From assembly GCA_029881615.1 (NCBI GenBank), contig JAOUMF010000056.1, positions 1-8,523 of the forward strand: DNA of 8,523 bases. The letters are read 5' to 3'. Source of the DNA: Alphaproteobacteria bacterium (lineage in GTDB: Bacteria; Pseudomonadota; Alphaproteobacteria; UBA8366; JADFVY01). This document shows positions 1 through 7,618 of this stretch, in pieces. The translations under genes and the position numbers were made by a program. Positions within the stretch are counted from its first letter, which is position 1; each line of letters starts with the position of its first letter. Under the pieces are notes generated by a model that had not been told where the DNA came from, did not search any database, and saw only the letters and a list, made by a program, of their open reading frames with translations.

Positions 1-1248
1 TGCCCCTATTCCGGCCCCGGCAATGTGAAGCACAAGACCTACCGTCCGCGCATCAAGGGCGACGCCGGCAAGATCGCCAAGGCGGTCGAGATGATCGCCA
101 AGGCGAAGCGGCCGGTGATCTATGGCGGCGGCGGCATCATCAATTCCGGGCCGAAGGCGGTGGAACTGTTCGGCAATCTGGTGAAGACGACCGGCGCGCC
201 CACCACGCTGACCCTGATGGGGCTGGGCGCGCTGCCCGCCTCGGACGAGCGTTATCTGGGCATGGTCGGCATGCATGGCACGTACGAAGCCAACATGGCG
301 ATGCATGGCTGCGATCTGATGCTGTGCGTCGGCGCCCGTTTCGACGATCGCGTGACCGGCCGGCTGGATGCTTTCTCGCCGGGATCGAAGAAAATCCATA
401 TCGATATCGACCCGACCTCGATCAACAAGAACGTCGCGGTGGATCTGGGTATCGTCGGCGATGTCGCCAGCGTGCTGGACGATATGCTGAAGGTCTGGAA
501 AGCCGAAAAGAAACAGGCCGACAAAAAGGCGGTGACGTCCTGGTGGAAGACGGTGAACGAATGGCGGGCCAAGGACTGCCTGAAATTCGCCACCAACAAG
601 GATATGATCAAGCCGCAGGAAGCGATCAAGCGGCTCTACGAGCTGACGCTGGATCGTGAGACCTTTATCACCACCGAGGTCGGTCAGCACCAGATGTGGG
701 CCGCCCAGCATTTCCGGTTTGAAAAGCCGAAACACTGGATGACCTCGGGTGGGCTCGGCACCATGGGATACGGCCTGCCGGCCGCGGTCGGCGTACAGCT
801 GGGCAACCCGGACGCGCTGGTCGTCGATATCGCCGGCGAAGCATCGACCATGATGAATATCCAGGAGCTGGCGACCGCCATTCAGTACCGGCTGCCGATC
901 AAGATCTTCATCATCAACAATGAATATATGGGTATGGTGCGCCAGTGGCAGGAACTGCTTCATGGCGGCCGCTATTCGGAAAGCTATTCCGCCGCCCTGC
1001 CCGATTTCGTGAAACTGGCCGAAGCGTTCGGCGCCAGGGGGCTGCGGGCGACCAAGCCGTCGGAACTGGACGACACCATCCGCGAGATGATGGCGATCGA
1101 CGGGCCGGTTGTCGTCGATATCGCGGTCGATCCCAAGGAAAACTGCTTCCCGATGATTCCGTCGGGCGCGGCCCATAACGATATGTTGCTCGGGCCAGCG
1201 GACGAGGCTGAAAGGCCGGTTTCCGAGGATGGCATGGTGCTGGTGTAA
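1..1248 (+). CDS. ilvB: Acetolactate (acetohydroxyacid) synthase, large catalytic subunit; 5'-truncated by the window
   Basis: This ThDP-dependent enzyme condenses two pyruvates to acetolactate, or pyruvate with 2-ketobutyrate to acetohydroxybutyrate, the first common step of valine, leucine and isoleucine synthesis. The frame is open from base 1, so the GTG at 25 is an internal valine codon and not the start. The 415 visible residues are about 70% of the usual 570-600, and the N-terminal domain with the catalytic glutamate is missing. Visible family signatures are the central-domain GMHGTYEAN and GARFDDRVTG, the C-terminal GQHQMWAAQ and SGGLGTMGYGLPAA, and MVRQWQELLHGGRYS with the substrate-pocket Trp. 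The ThDP/Mg motif reads GEA (835-843), then 24 residues, then Asn-Asn (916-921); the family norm is GDG or GDA, so Glu replaces the metal-binding Asp. The small subunit ilvN starts 54 bases downstream, beyond a short (CCG)4 run, and is probably co-transcribed. Confidence 0.97.
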   Translation, partial: CPYSGPGNVKHKTYRPRIKGDAGKIAKAVEMIAKAKRPVIYGGGGIINSGPKAVELFGNLVKTTGAPTTLTLMGLGALPASDERYLGMVGMHGTYEANMAMHGCDLMLCVGARFDDRVTGRLDAFSPGSKKIHIDIDPTSINKNVAVDLGIVGDVASVLDDMLKVWKAEKKQADKKAVTSWWKTVNEWRAKDCLKFATNKDMIKPQEAIKRLYELTLDRETFITTEVGQHQMWAAQHFRFEKPKHWMTSGGLGTMGYGLPAAVGVQLGNPDALVVDIAGEASTMMNIQELATAIQYRLPIKIFIINNEYMGMVRQWQELLHGGRYSESYSAALPDFVKLAEAFGARGLRATKPSELDDTIREMMAIDGPVVVDIAVDPKENCFPMIPSGAAHNDMLLGPADEAERPVSEDGMVLV

Positions 1249-1302
1249 CCGCCGCCGCCGCCCTATCACCCGAATCAGGCTTGCAGAACAGGCATATGGA
1301 AC

Positions 1303-1806
1303 ATGAGTGAGATAGAACGACATACGATCATCGTGCTGGTGGACAACGAACCCGGCGTGCTGGCGCGCGTGGTGGGTCTGTTTTCCGGTCGCGGCTATAA
1401 TATCGAAAGCCTGACGGTTTCACCGGTCTCGGTCGATGGCGCACTATCGCGGATGACCATCGTGACCAGTGGCACCCCGATGATCATCGAACAGATCAAG
1501 GCGCAGGTGGACAAGCTGGTTCCGGTTCACGAAGTTCATGACCTTACCGCCGACGGCGCCCATCTGGAGCGAGAAATCGTGTTGGTCAAGGTGGTGGCGA
1601 CCGGGCCGGAGCGTCGGGAATCGCTTCGCATCGCCGACATTTTCAATGCGACGGTGGCCGATACGACCACTGAGTCCTTCGTGTTCTCGCTGACCGGGAA
1701 GCCGGAGAAAGTCGATGCTTTTATCGCGTTGATGCGCTCGCTCGGCAAGACAGAGGTCGCGCGTAGCGGTGTCGTGGGGATTGCCCGCGGCGCGAAGGCG
1801 CTGTAG
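1303..1806 (+). CDS. ilvN: Acetolactate synthase, small regulatory subunit
   Basis: The 167-residue protein is the normal length for an IlvH/IlvN subunit, which activates the large subunit and confers valine feedback inhibition. An N-terminal ACT domain covers about residues 7-80 and contains NEPGVLARVVGLF followed by SGRGYNIESLTV. Gly18 and Asn33 line up with E. coli IlvH Gly14 and Asn29, positions linked to valine binding, so feedback inhibition is probably intact. The C-terminal domain (about 90-165) has the family wording LEREIVLVKV, FNATVADTTTESFVFSLTG and EVARSGVVGIARG. The ATG at 1303 gives the conventional N-terminus. Its ribosome site is weak: an AGG at 1290-1292 lies 10 bases away and a GGA is very close. 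ilvC follows after 58 bases. Confidence 0.97.
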   Translation: MSEIERHTIIVLVDNEPGVLARVVGLFSGRGYNIESLTVSPVSVDGALSRMTIVTSGTPMIIEQIKAQVDKLVPVHEVHDLTADGAHLEREIVLVKVVATGPERRESLRIADIFNATVADTTTESFVFSLTGKPEKVDAFIALMRSLGKTEVARSGVVGIARGAKAL

Positions 1807-1840
1807 AACCCGCCAATTCTTATATTCACGGAATACCTAA

Positions 1841-2884
<1,044 letters not shown>

Positions 2885-2910
2885 GAGCAACGGGACGACA
2901 TCCGTTCATG

Positions 2911-2947
2911 CAGGGCGCGGCCATAAAGGCCGCGCCCTGTTTTCGTG
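2911..2947 (+). terminator. Rho-independent terminator after ilvC
   Basis: A perfect 12-bp GC-rich stem (2911-2922 paired with 2928-2939) has a five-base ATAAA loop and is followed by TTTT and a weaker T-rich tail. It lies 26 bases after the ilvC stop and ends the ilv transcript. The U-tract is short, but the stem is very stable. Confidence 0.87.
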
Positions 2948-3039
2948 TGGGGACGGGCAGGTTTCGCGCGGAATGAAAAATCGTTGCGCCAGCCTGTGGA
3001 AAAGTCGTAAAGATGAGTCAATGGATATATCCGGCGAGC

Positions 3040-3180
3040 GGTGAGCTAGATATGTGCTATTGCACATGATTATTCCCGCTTGTAGTGGTGGGGTTTAGGG
3101 ATTATTTAACTAAACTGGTCGTATCAAGACGTTGCGGCGAAGCAATAGTTTGACGAGTGAGTTACGCGTATATGCACGGA
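3040..3180 (+). promoter_or_regulatory. Likely leuA promoter region (AT-rich block)
   Basis: This is the most AT-rich stretch in the window and lies between the ilvC terminator and the structured leuA leader, where a promoter is required. No single box pair is convincing. TTGTAG (3080-3085) and TATTTA (3103-3108) have a 17-base spacer but match consensus poorly. TTGCAC (3060-3065), TAAACT (3111-3116) and TTGACG (3150-3155) are single-box matches without a good partner. The region is supported by composition and context; the exact start site is not. Confidence 0.35.
3052..3067. promoter_or_regulatory. Perfect 16-bp palindrome, possible operator
   Basis: The sequence reads ATGTGC-TATT-GCACAT, with perfect 6-base arms around a 4-base centre. 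It overlaps the -35-like TTGCAC at 3060-3065. A dyad of this size in a promoter region is typical of a dimeric transcription factor site. I cannot assign the factor; a LysR- or Lrp-type regulator of leucine genes is only a guess. Confidence 0.35.
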
Positions 3181-3333
3181 AACGATCATCATATCGCCTT
3201 CCGGACCGGTGTGGATAACACCGGCGCCTGCGCTTGCGCACTCGGCCGTACACGGCGCCCGGACCCGTCCGGGCGTTCTGTGGTTTTAGATCTGCCCGGC
3301 AGTGGGCTTCTTCTGCGACTTACTCGCCCCTGA
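3172..3333 (+). CDS. Candidate leuA leader peptide frame with leucine-rich end
   Basis: An open frame of 53 codons runs from the ATG at 3172 to the TGA at 3331-3333. Its first half looks non-coding and spans several hairpins. Its end, from an in-frame GTG at 3280, would read MVLDLPGSGLLLRLTRP: six Leu in 17 residues, coded TTA, CTG, CTT, CTT, CTG, CTT. In the surrounding GC-rich genes CTG dominates, so TTA and the repeated CTT look like codons chosen for slow reading under leucine shortage. The true start is undecided. ATG 3172 has a GAGTGAG ribosome site about 10 bases away; GTG 3280 has no good one. The position 94 bases before leuA fits an enterobacterial leuL-like leader peptide. No homology is claimed. 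Confidence 0.4.
   Translation: MHGNDHHIAFRTGVDNTGACACALGRTRRPDPSGRSVVLDLPGSGLLLRLTRP
3206..3224 (+). other. Leader hairpin 1 (CCGGTGT / ACACCGG)
   Basis: A perfect 7-bp stem (3206-3212 with 3218-3224) has a GGATA loop. It is the first of several closely packed inverted repeats in the leuA leader. Its right arm overlaps GGCGCC 3223-3228, which can also pair with GGCGCC 3254-3259. Confidence 0.5.
3256..3287 (+). terminator. Terminator-like hairpin inside the leuA leader
   Basis: An 8-bp GC stem (3256-3263 with 3268-3275) with a CCCG tetraloop is followed by TTCTGTGGTTTT, a loose U-rich tail interrupted by G and C. The shape resembles alphaproteobacterial intrinsic terminators, but the tail is imperfect. 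Upstream GGCGCC (3223-3228) and CCGGAC (3201-3206) could pair with parts of it and prevent its formation. It may be an attenuator, the end of a small RNA, or simply RNA structure. Confidence 0.35.
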
Positions 3334-3375
3334 GCGTGTGGCCCCGCCATCACGATGGCGGTGTGCGTTCAGGGG
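3327..3375 (+). promoter_or_regulatory. Large two-part hairpin overlapping the leader-peptide stop codon
   Basis: An outer 10-bp stem (3327-3336 with 3366-3375, one G-T wobble) encloses an inner perfect 7-bp stem (3344-3350 with 3355-3361, loop CACG). The stop TGA of the leucine-rich frame is within the outer 5' arm, so a ribosome finishing or stalling there would change its folding. No U-run follows, so it is not a classical intrinsic terminator; translational control or a pausing structure is more likely. It ends 52 bases before the leuA start. Confidence 0.55.
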
Positions 3376-3427
3376 ATATGTCGCGATAAGCCACCAAACC
3401 ACTGACCGAAGCAGAGGACTCTGAAAG

Positions 3428-5011
3428 ATGACCACGACGACCGAAAATATGAAGCCAGAACAGAAACGCGACGAAGCAAACCACGTCAGAATATTCGACA
3501 CAACCCTGCGCGACGGAGAGCAGTCGCCCGGTTGTTCGATGAATCTCGAGGAAAAATTGCGTGTCGCCGGCGCCCTGGAGGCCATGGGTGTCGATATTAT
3601 CGAGGCCGGCTTCCCGATTGCATCGAACGGCGATTTCGAAGCGGTAAGCGAAATTGCGCGCACCGTGAAGAATTCCACCGTTGCCGGCCTGTCGCGCGCC
3701 AACAAAAAAGATATCGATCGCGCCTGGGAAGCCCTGAAACATGCGGCCCGCCCGCGCATCCACAATTTCATCTCCACCAGCCCGCTGCATATGAAATACA
3801 AGCTGCAGATGGAACCCGATGCGGTGCATGACCGCATGGTGGAATCGATTTCCTATGCGCGGAACCTGTGCGACGACGTGGAGTGGAGTCCAGAGGATGG
3901 CACCCGCACCGAGCATGATTTTCTGTGCCGTTGCGTGGAATCCGCGATCAAGGCGGGGGCGAGCACGATCAATGTTCCCGACACCGTCGGCTATACCACG
4001 CCCGAGGAGTTTCACGCGCTGATCGCGATGTTGATGAACCGGGTACCCAATATCGACAAGGCGGTTATCTCGGTCCATTGCCATAACGATCTGGGGTTGG
4101 CGGTCGCCAATTCGCTGGCCGCCATCCGCGCCGGCGCCCGCCAGGTCGAATGCACCATCAACGGCATCGGCGAACGCGCCGGCAATGCGGCGATGGAAGA
4201 AGTCGTCATGGCGCTGAAGGTGCGCGGCGATATCATGCCGTATTACACCCATGTGGAAACCGAACAGATTACGCCGGCCAGTCACCTGATTTCCACCATC
4301 ACCGGCTTCAGCGTTCAGCCCAACAAGGCAATCGTCGGCGCCAATGCCTTCGCCCATGAATCCGGCATCCACCAGGACGGCATGCTGAAACATGCGGGCA
4401 CCTACGAGATCATGACCCCTGAATCGGTCGGGCTGAACAAATCGACCCTGGTAATGGGCAAGCATTCCGGCCGCCATGCCTTCAAGGCCAAACTGGCCGA
4501 GTTGGGCTACGAGTTGGGCGACAATGAAATGCAGGACGCCTTCGTTCGGTTCAAGGATCTGGCCGACAAGAAAAAGGATGTCTACGACGAGGATATCGTC
4601 GCGCTGGTCGATGATCAGATGTTGCATGCCAATGACCGCATCCAGTTCGTGTCGCTCCAGGTTATCGCCGGGTCGAAGGGCCCGCAGTCGGCGGAACTGG
4701 AACTGACTGTCGATGGTGAGTTGAAGTCGACCAAATCGGCCGGCGACGGCCCCGTCGACGCGACCTTCAATTCAATCAAGGCGCTGTTCCCCCATGAGGC
4801 CAAACTGCAGCTCTACCAGGTGCATGCGGTAACCGAGGGAACCGATGCCCAGGCCCAGGTGACGGTGCGCCTGCAAGAGGACGGCAAGACGGTCAATGGC
4901 CAGGGCGCCCACACGGATACCTTGGTGGCCTCGGCTAAGGCGTATATACACGCATTGAACAAGCTCTTGGTTAAACGGGAAAAATCGGCTCCGGCGGCAT
5001 TGTCCGCCTGA
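3428..5011 (+). CDS. leuA: 2-isopropylmalate synthase
   Basis: The enzyme condenses acetyl-CoA with 2-ketoisovalerate, the first committed step of leucine synthesis, and is normally feedback-inhibited by leucine. It has 527 residues, the usual long form. The TIM-barrel catalytic domain opens with FDTTLRDGEQSPG (Arg28, Asp29, Glu31). The metal-binding HCH is His217-Cys218-His219, within VHCHNDLGLAVANS. GIGERAGN lies at 246-253, and FAHESGIHQDG (His310, His315) and GKHSGRHA (344 on) follow. A C-terminal regulatory domain (about 395-515) ends with HTDTLVASAKAYIHALNKLL and should bind leucine. The chosen ATG has AGAGGA at 3413-3418, nine bases upstream; the ATG at codon 8 has none. The first 18 or so residues are a poorly conserved extension. 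The preceding structured leader suggests leucine-dependent expression. Confidence 0.98.
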   Translation: MTTTTENMKPEQKRDEANHVRIFDTTLRDGEQSPGCSMNLEEKLRVAGALEAMGVDIIEAGFPIASNGDFEAVSEIARTVKNSTVAGLSRANKKDIDRAWEALKHAARPRIHNFISTSPLHMKYKLQMEPDAVHDRMVESISYARNLCDDVEWSPEDGTRTEHDFLCRCVESAIKAGASTINVPDTVGYTTPEEFHALIAMLMNRVPNIDKAVISVHCHNDLGLAVANSLAAIRAGARQVECTINGIGERAGNAAMEEVVMALKVRGDIMPYYTHVETEQITPASHLISTITGFSVQPNKAIVGANAFAHESGIHQDGMLKHAGTYEIMTPESVGLNKSTLVMGKHSGRHAFKAKLAELGYELGDNEMQDAFVRFKDLADKKKDVYDEDIVALVDDQMLHANDRIQFVSLQVIAGSKGPQSAELELTVDGELKSTKSAGDGPVDATFNSIKALFPHEAKLQLYQVHAVTEGTDAQAQVTVRLQEDGKTVNGQGAHTDTLVASAKAYIHALNKLLVKREKSAPAALSA

Positions 5012-5044
5012 GCCATCTGACGCGATAGATATAAGGACGTGAAC

Positions 5045-5086
5045 ATGACCAATATTCAGCTCGGCAACTCTCGGAGGCCTGGTTAA
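5045..5086 (+). CDS. Candidate 13-codon upstream ORF before mreB
   Basis: The frame reads MTNIQLGNSRRPG and stops at TAA, three bases before the mreB ATG. It has a strong ribosome site, AAGGA (5033-5037), seven bases before its ATG, better placed than that of mreB. The mreB site GGAGG (5073-5077) lies inside its Arg-Arg codons, so translating ribosomes would cover it and could reinitiate at mreB. It is in the same frame as mreB, separated by the TAA and one Asp codon. No homology is recognised; a regulatory or coupling role is inference, and it may be chance. Confidence 0.35.
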   Translation: MTNIQLGNSRRPG

Positions 5087-6123
<1,037 letters not shown>

Positions 6124-6124
<1 letters not shown>

Positions 6125-6186
6125 TGCATATGGTTAGGCGCCGCAAGGGGGCGTGGACGAAAAAAGACAAGGTTGAAGCGGAATGA
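6124..6186 (+). CDS. Candidate 20-codon basic ORF bridging mreB and mreC
   Basis: The ATG overlaps the mreB stop as TGATG, and the TGA stop overlaps the mreC ATG as ATGA, so the frame fills the spacer exactly. The 20-residue product begins MHMVRRRKG and has seven Lys/Arg against three acidic residues. It has no strong ribosome site; TAGGGA lies about 15 bases upstream inside mreB, so translation would depend on coupling to mreB. No homology is recognised. It may be a coupling device, a tiny peptide, or chance in an open 58-base spacer. Confidence 0.3.
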
Positions 6187-7067
6187 TGAGACAAAGGCCG
6201 GCCCGGTTCATGGGCGCGTCACTGTCGATAAGGCAGGGTGCGCAACGGTCAACTTTTGCGCTTTTCCTGCTTCTCGCAGTCGGCATCATGCTGATCGGAA
6301 AGGCCGATCCGGCACTTTACGAACGCACGCGCATGGTTATCGCCGACATTGCGACACCGGTCATCGGCGCGTTGTCCAGCCCGGTCGTAGCCGGCGCCGA
6401 ACTCATCGAAGAAGGCAAGCATCTGCTGGCCGCCTATGACGAAAACACGGCCTTGCGCGAGGAAAATGAGTTGCTGCGGCGGTGGCGATCGGCGGCACAA
6501 GGCCTGGACAGCGAAAACGCGCGACTGCGCAGCCTGCTGAATTTCACGCCCGAGGCAAAGGCCACCTATATTACCGGCCGGGTTGTCGGCGACTCGGGCG
6601 GCGCATTCTTGCGCAGCGTGCTGGTCAATGTCGGCGGCCGCAACGGTATCCGCAAGGGATTCGCGGCAATCGACAATAACGGACTTGTCGGCCGGGTGGC
6701 CGAAGTAGGCCAATGGTCGGCCCGCATCCTTCTGATCACCGATCTGAATAGCCGTATTCCTGTTCTTGTCGGGCAAAACCGCGAGCGCGCTATCCTGGCG
6801 GGCGACAACAGCGACCTCGCCAGACTGGACTACCTGCCCCCCGAACGCAGTATCAGACCCGACGACCTTGTCGTCACTTCCGGGCATGGCGGCGCCTTCC
6901 CTGCCGGTCTGCCGGTTGGCATCGTTGTCTCAAACGGCGACGATCTCGGTGGTGAGATACAGGTGAAACCTTTCCTGACGCCCGACCGCCTTGAATTCGT
7001 CCGCCTGATGGATTTCGGCCTGACGGGAATGCTACAGGACCAGGACCTCGGACTGGCCAGCCAGTAG
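6183..7067 (+). CDS. mreC: Rod shape-determining protein MreC
   Basis: MreC is a bitopic inner-membrane protein whose periplasmic part links MreB and MreD to PBP2 and activates it. The 294-residue protein has a short basic cytoplasmic tail (1-23), one membrane segment at about 24-40 (FALFLLLAVGIMLIG), a Glu/Leu/Arg-rich coiled coil at about 75-120, and the double beta-barrel region at about 127-275. The family signature TSGHGGAFPAGLPVGIV is at 232-248. Two consecutive ATGs begin at 6183. The first gives the ATGA overlap with the preceding mini-ORF and has AAGG ten bases upstream, so I prefer it. mreD starts two bases after the stop, indicating one tightly coupled operon. Confidence 0.96.
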   Translation: MMRQRPARFMGASLSIRQGAQRSTFALFLLLAVGIMLIGKADPALYERTRMVIADIATPVIGALSSPVVAGAELIEEGKHLLAAYDENTALREENELLRRWRSAAQGLDSENARLRSLLNFTPEAKATYITGRVVGDSGGAFLRSVLVNVGGRNGIRKGFAAIDNNGLVGRVAEVGQWSARILLITDLNSRIPVLVGQNRERAILAGDNSDLARLDYLPPERSIRPDDLVVTSGHGGAFPAGLPVGIVVSNGDDLGGEIQVKPFLTPDRLEFVRLMDFGLTGMLQDQDLGLASQ

Positions 7068-7069
7068 GC

Positions 7070-7600
7070 ATGAACGGACCGCCCTGGCATAATCTGGATA
7101 CAGTTGCGAGGAATGCCGCGCCCACGCTGCTGCTGTTGTTCTTGGTAATTCTCGGCCAGTTGCCTTTTTCGCTGCCCGGCGATTCCGCCGTGACACCCTA
7201 TTTCGTGCTTATGGCCGTCTTCTATTGGGGATTGCATCGCCCGGATCTGCTGCCGGCCGCAGTGGTATTCGTGGTCGGGCTATTGCAGGATGCGTTGGAA
7301 GGCGAACCCTTCGGCGTGAATGCCTTCGTGCTGATCGCCGTATACTGGTTCGTGTCGTCGCAGCAGCGCCATTTCGGCGAACGCCCGTTTCTTGTTCTGT
7401 GGCTGATTTTCGGTCTTATCGGGCTGGCGGCGGAAACCTTGCGCTGGCTGCTGGTGGCTGTCCTGACCACAACCATGCTCACCCCTTGGTCGGTTGCGTT
7501 TGAATATTTGATGACCGTTGCACTCTACCCGCTGTTGACCATCGCCTTCGCGCTGGCCCAAAGGGCCTTGCCGCGCGGCGGCGGCAACTTCATGGATTGA
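7070..7600 (+). CDS. mreD: Rod shape-determining protein MreD
   Basis: MreD is a polytopic inner-membrane component of the elongasome that works with MreC and RodA-PBP2. The 176-residue protein is mostly hydrophobic, with about five or six membrane segments near residues 17-34, 42-55, 61-76, 84-97, 106-133 and 143-165. The stretch GLLQDALEGEPFGVNAF (70-86) matches the conserved G-x-x-x-D-x-L-x-G-x-P-x-G pattern of the family. Sequence conservation in MreD is low in general, so the call rests on this motif, topology, length and position between mreC and mrdA. There is no clear ribosome site of its own; the two-base gap from mreC implies translational coupling. Confidence 0.93.
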   Translation: MNGPPWHNLDTVARNAAPTLLLLFLVILGQLPFSLPGDSAVTPYFVLMAVFYWGLHRPDLLPAAVVFVVGLLQDALEGEPFGVNAFVLIAVYWFVSSQQRHFGERPFLVLWLIFGLIGLAAETLRWLLVAVLTTTMLTPWSVAFEYLMTVALYPLLTIAFALAQRALPRGGGNFMD

Positions 7601-7618
7601 GGATAGCCTGGTGTCGTA

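Noticed and set aside
25..27. GTG as the start of the acetolactate synthase gene
   Set aside because: The frame is open to base 1 and the protein would lack its entire N-terminal domain; this codon is internal.
1249..1263. (CCG)4 trinucleotide run after ilvB
   Set aside because: Too short to be a meaningful repeat in a GC-rich genome, and it lies outside coding sequence.
2973..3044. Short 23-codon frame (starts MKNRCASLW) in the ilvC-leuA gap
   Set aside because: No usable ribosome site, no Leu, Ile or Val enrichment, and it lies upstream of the probable leuA promoter.
3413..3424. CAGAG-GA-CTCTG dyad around the leuA ribosome site
   Set aside because: A two-base loop cannot close; the alternative 4-bp stem is too weak to claim as a regulatory hairpin.
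3350..4627. Long antisense open frame (425 codons, minus strand) across leuA
   Set aside because: leuA is clear on the plus strand with all catalytic motifs; the antisense product is low-complexity His/Asp/Gly-rich shadow sequence.
6173..6439. TTG-initiated 88-codon frame overlapping the mreC start
   Set aside because: Out of frame with mreC and rich in Arg/His/Gly as expected of a GC-rich shadow; no family features.
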